Made by a program: the position numbers and the translations under genes
In this document: in pieces, positions 6,933-7,855 of the stretch
Layout: the number at the start of each line of letters is the position of its first letter
How positions within the stretch are numbered: the first letter of the stretch is position 1
Assembly: GCA_017455945.1 (NCBI GenBank)
Contig: JAFTLM010000395.1
Coordinates: 1 to 7,855 of the forward strand
Direction of reading: 5' to 3'
Source: Clostridia bacterium
GTDB lineage: Bacteria > Bacillota > Clostridia > Oscillospirales > CAG-272
DNA length: 7,855 bases
Notes under the pieces: model-generated
Seen by the model: the letters and a program-made list of their open reading frames with translations, nothing else
Databases searched by the model: none
What the model was told of the DNA's origin: nothing

Positions 6933-6969
6933 AAAACACCCTCCTATGAATTGCCAAGGAGGATGTTTT
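6933..6969 (-). terminator. Second hairpin of a tandem terminator
   Basis: AAAACACCCTCCT and AGGAGGATGTTTT pair over 13 positions with one C/A mismatch and an 11-base loop. On the minus strand the stem is followed by TTTTCTTTTGC, a usable U-tract, so it can stop transcription coming from the oxidoreductase gene. The T-run on the plus side means it could also work in the other direction. Confidence 0.6.
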
Positions 6970-6982
6970 TATATAAATAAAG

Positions 6983-7010
6983 AACCGCCCCCATTTAAGT
7001 GGGGGCGGTT
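6983..7010 (-). terminator. Strong hairpin terminator after the oxidoreductase gene
   Basis: AACCGCCCCCA and TGGGGGCGGTT form a perfect 11-pair, GC-rich stem with a 6-base loop, 22 bases after the stop codon of the oxidoreductase. The minus-strand tail CTTTATTTATAT is only moderately U-rich. A second hairpin 13 bases further on probably backs it up. It separates the oxidoreductase from the downstream operon. Confidence 0.75.
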
Positions 7011-7032
7011 ATTGTTTTGCGTTACGGACATT

Positions 7033-7855
7033 TCAGCAGGTTTCAACACAAACGCTCTGTCCGTAACCGTTTTTCACCGCTTTTAAAACAGCATCTCTGA
7101 TTGCGAGAATCTGAAGTGTTTCATTTTGCTCAAACGGAACGACCGAGGTTTCAAAGAAGGTTAAAATCGTCTTTATTAAATTATAGAACTCGGTTCCGCC
7201 CGATATTTTTCTGTAATCACAGCGGTCACCGTTTGATTCCACGTCAACCGAAAAACCGCAGCTGCTTCGCGAATAGTTCAGGGTTGCCGATTTACTTTCA
7301 AAATCAATCACGACCGTTGCCTGCTTTTCTTTATTGAACACGTGTACCTTGCTTGCCTGTTCGCATCCGCAAAGTTTAACAGCCATTTCAATCTGGTGAA
7401 TTATATATTCCTCCAAATTACCGCCACCGCCTGTGATTATCACGTTTTTTACGTCAGAAAAATCCGCTATTTCCTCCGCGAACCTAAGGGCAGACGAAGT
7501 GAAAATTTCAGTGCCGTATTTTTGTGCTATGGCAAAAATCTCCTTCGCCGTTTGCAGGTCGGGAGCAAAAGTTTTATCTATGTAGGTTGTTTTTCCATAT
7601 GGCAACGCGGCTTGTGCGTATTTCAAATGCGTTTCGGGATTGGCGGGGGCAAGAATCAGAATATTATCCGACTTTTCGCAAAGCTCTTCAATAGACTCAC
7701 ACACTTCGATATTGTTTTTTTGACACCAATCCTTTGTTGTCAAACGCCCTTCTTTGTCCACTTCCGCGTATCCGTATGCGATTTTATAATCCAACCCCAG
7801 CTCTTCATTGGCTTTTTCAAAAAGCCCCAAGTAGGTATTGGAATGCCATTCGTCA
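7033..7855 (-). CDS. Gfo/Idh/MocA-family oxidoreductase, N-terminus cut off by window edge
   Basis: The open frame enters at the window edge as DEWHSNTYLGLFEKANEEL and ends in TGA at 7035-7033, giving 273 complete codons. The gene therefore starts outside the window, and the TTG at 7830 is an internal leucine codon. The Rossmann part shows NILILAPANPETHLKYA, typical of this family, followed by YGKTTYIDKTFAPD. That is the position of the usual E-K-P motif, here Asp-Lys-Thr, which keeps the presumed catalytic lysine but loses the proline. The end, ETLQILAIRDAVLKAV..G, is also the family's usual C-terminus. Members are NAD(P)-dependent dehydrogenases acting mostly on sugars, inositols or their derivatives; the substrate cannot be read here. 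The dinucleotide-binding GxGxxG is in the missing part. About 30-50 residues are likely lost, judged from the family's usual length. Two hairpins follow it, so it is probably the last gene of a separate transcript. Confidence 0.87.
   Translation of the reverse strand, partial: DEWHSNTYLGLFEKANEELGLDYKIAYGYAEVDKEGRLTTKDWCQKNNIEVCESIEELCEKSDNILILAPANPETHLKYAQAALPYGKTTYIDKTFAPDLQTAKEIFAIAQKYGTEIFTSSALRFAEEIADFSDVKNVIITGGGGNLEEYIIHQIEMAVKLCGCEQASKVHVFNKEKQATVVIDFESKSATLNYSRSSCGFSVDVESNGDRCDYRKISGGTEFYNLIKTILTFFETSVVPFEQNETLQILAIRDAVLKAVKNGYGQSVCVETC

Noticed and set aside
6946..7086. 46-codon plus-strand frame starting MNCQGGCF
   Set aside because: It runs through both terminator hairpins and into the antisense of the oxidoreductase, with no ribosome binding site.
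1..7855. CRISPR arrays, tRNA or rRNA genes, transposase genes, long direct repeats
   Set aside because: None was found on either strand when reading the window.

Overview
The window looks like a stretch of a Firmicutes (Clostridia-type, probably gut or anaerobe) genome. Evidence for this is moderately AT-rich DNA, strong AGGAGG-type ribosome binding sites ahead of nearly every gene, AT-rich intergenic DNA, and protein families common in clostridial accessory DNA. I cannot place it to genus. Every convincing gene lies on the minus strand, so transcription runs from high to low coordinates. There are no tRNAs, rRNAs, CRISPR arrays or recognisable insertion sequences, and no gap between genes exceeds about 250 bases.

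Read in the direction of transcription, the right edge (7855-7033) holds a sugar-dehydrogenase-like Gfo/Idh/MocA oxidoreductase that lacks its N-terminus because of the window edge. Two hairpins (7010-6983 and 6969-6933) follow it and look like a tandem terminator. A 250-base AT-rich spacer with a weak candidate promoter and a 5'-UTR hairpin then opens what looks like a separate operon of five genes. These are (1) a 209-residue unknown protein with faint traces of a RecF/SMC-like ATPase fold but no Walker lysine; (2) a 421-residue soluble FtsH-like AAA+ zinc protease without membrane segments; (3) a 189-residue very acidic unknown protein; (4) a 1210-residue SNF2/DEAH helicase of the type usually attached to N12-class adenine methylases (COG4646), here without any methylase domain; (5) a MoxR-type AAA+ ATPase cut off by the left edge.

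Between genes 3 and 4 the reading frame of gene 3 continues with protein-like sequence beyond its TGA and again beyond a TAG. This may be a decayed gene or, less likely, stop-codon readthrough.

The joint role of the operon is not known to me. It combines three intact ATP-driven machines (an unfoldase-protease, a DNA translocase and a MoxR remodeller) with two uncharacterised small proteins. That composition suggests a mobile-element or defence-type module rather than housekeeping genes. This is inference from gene content only.
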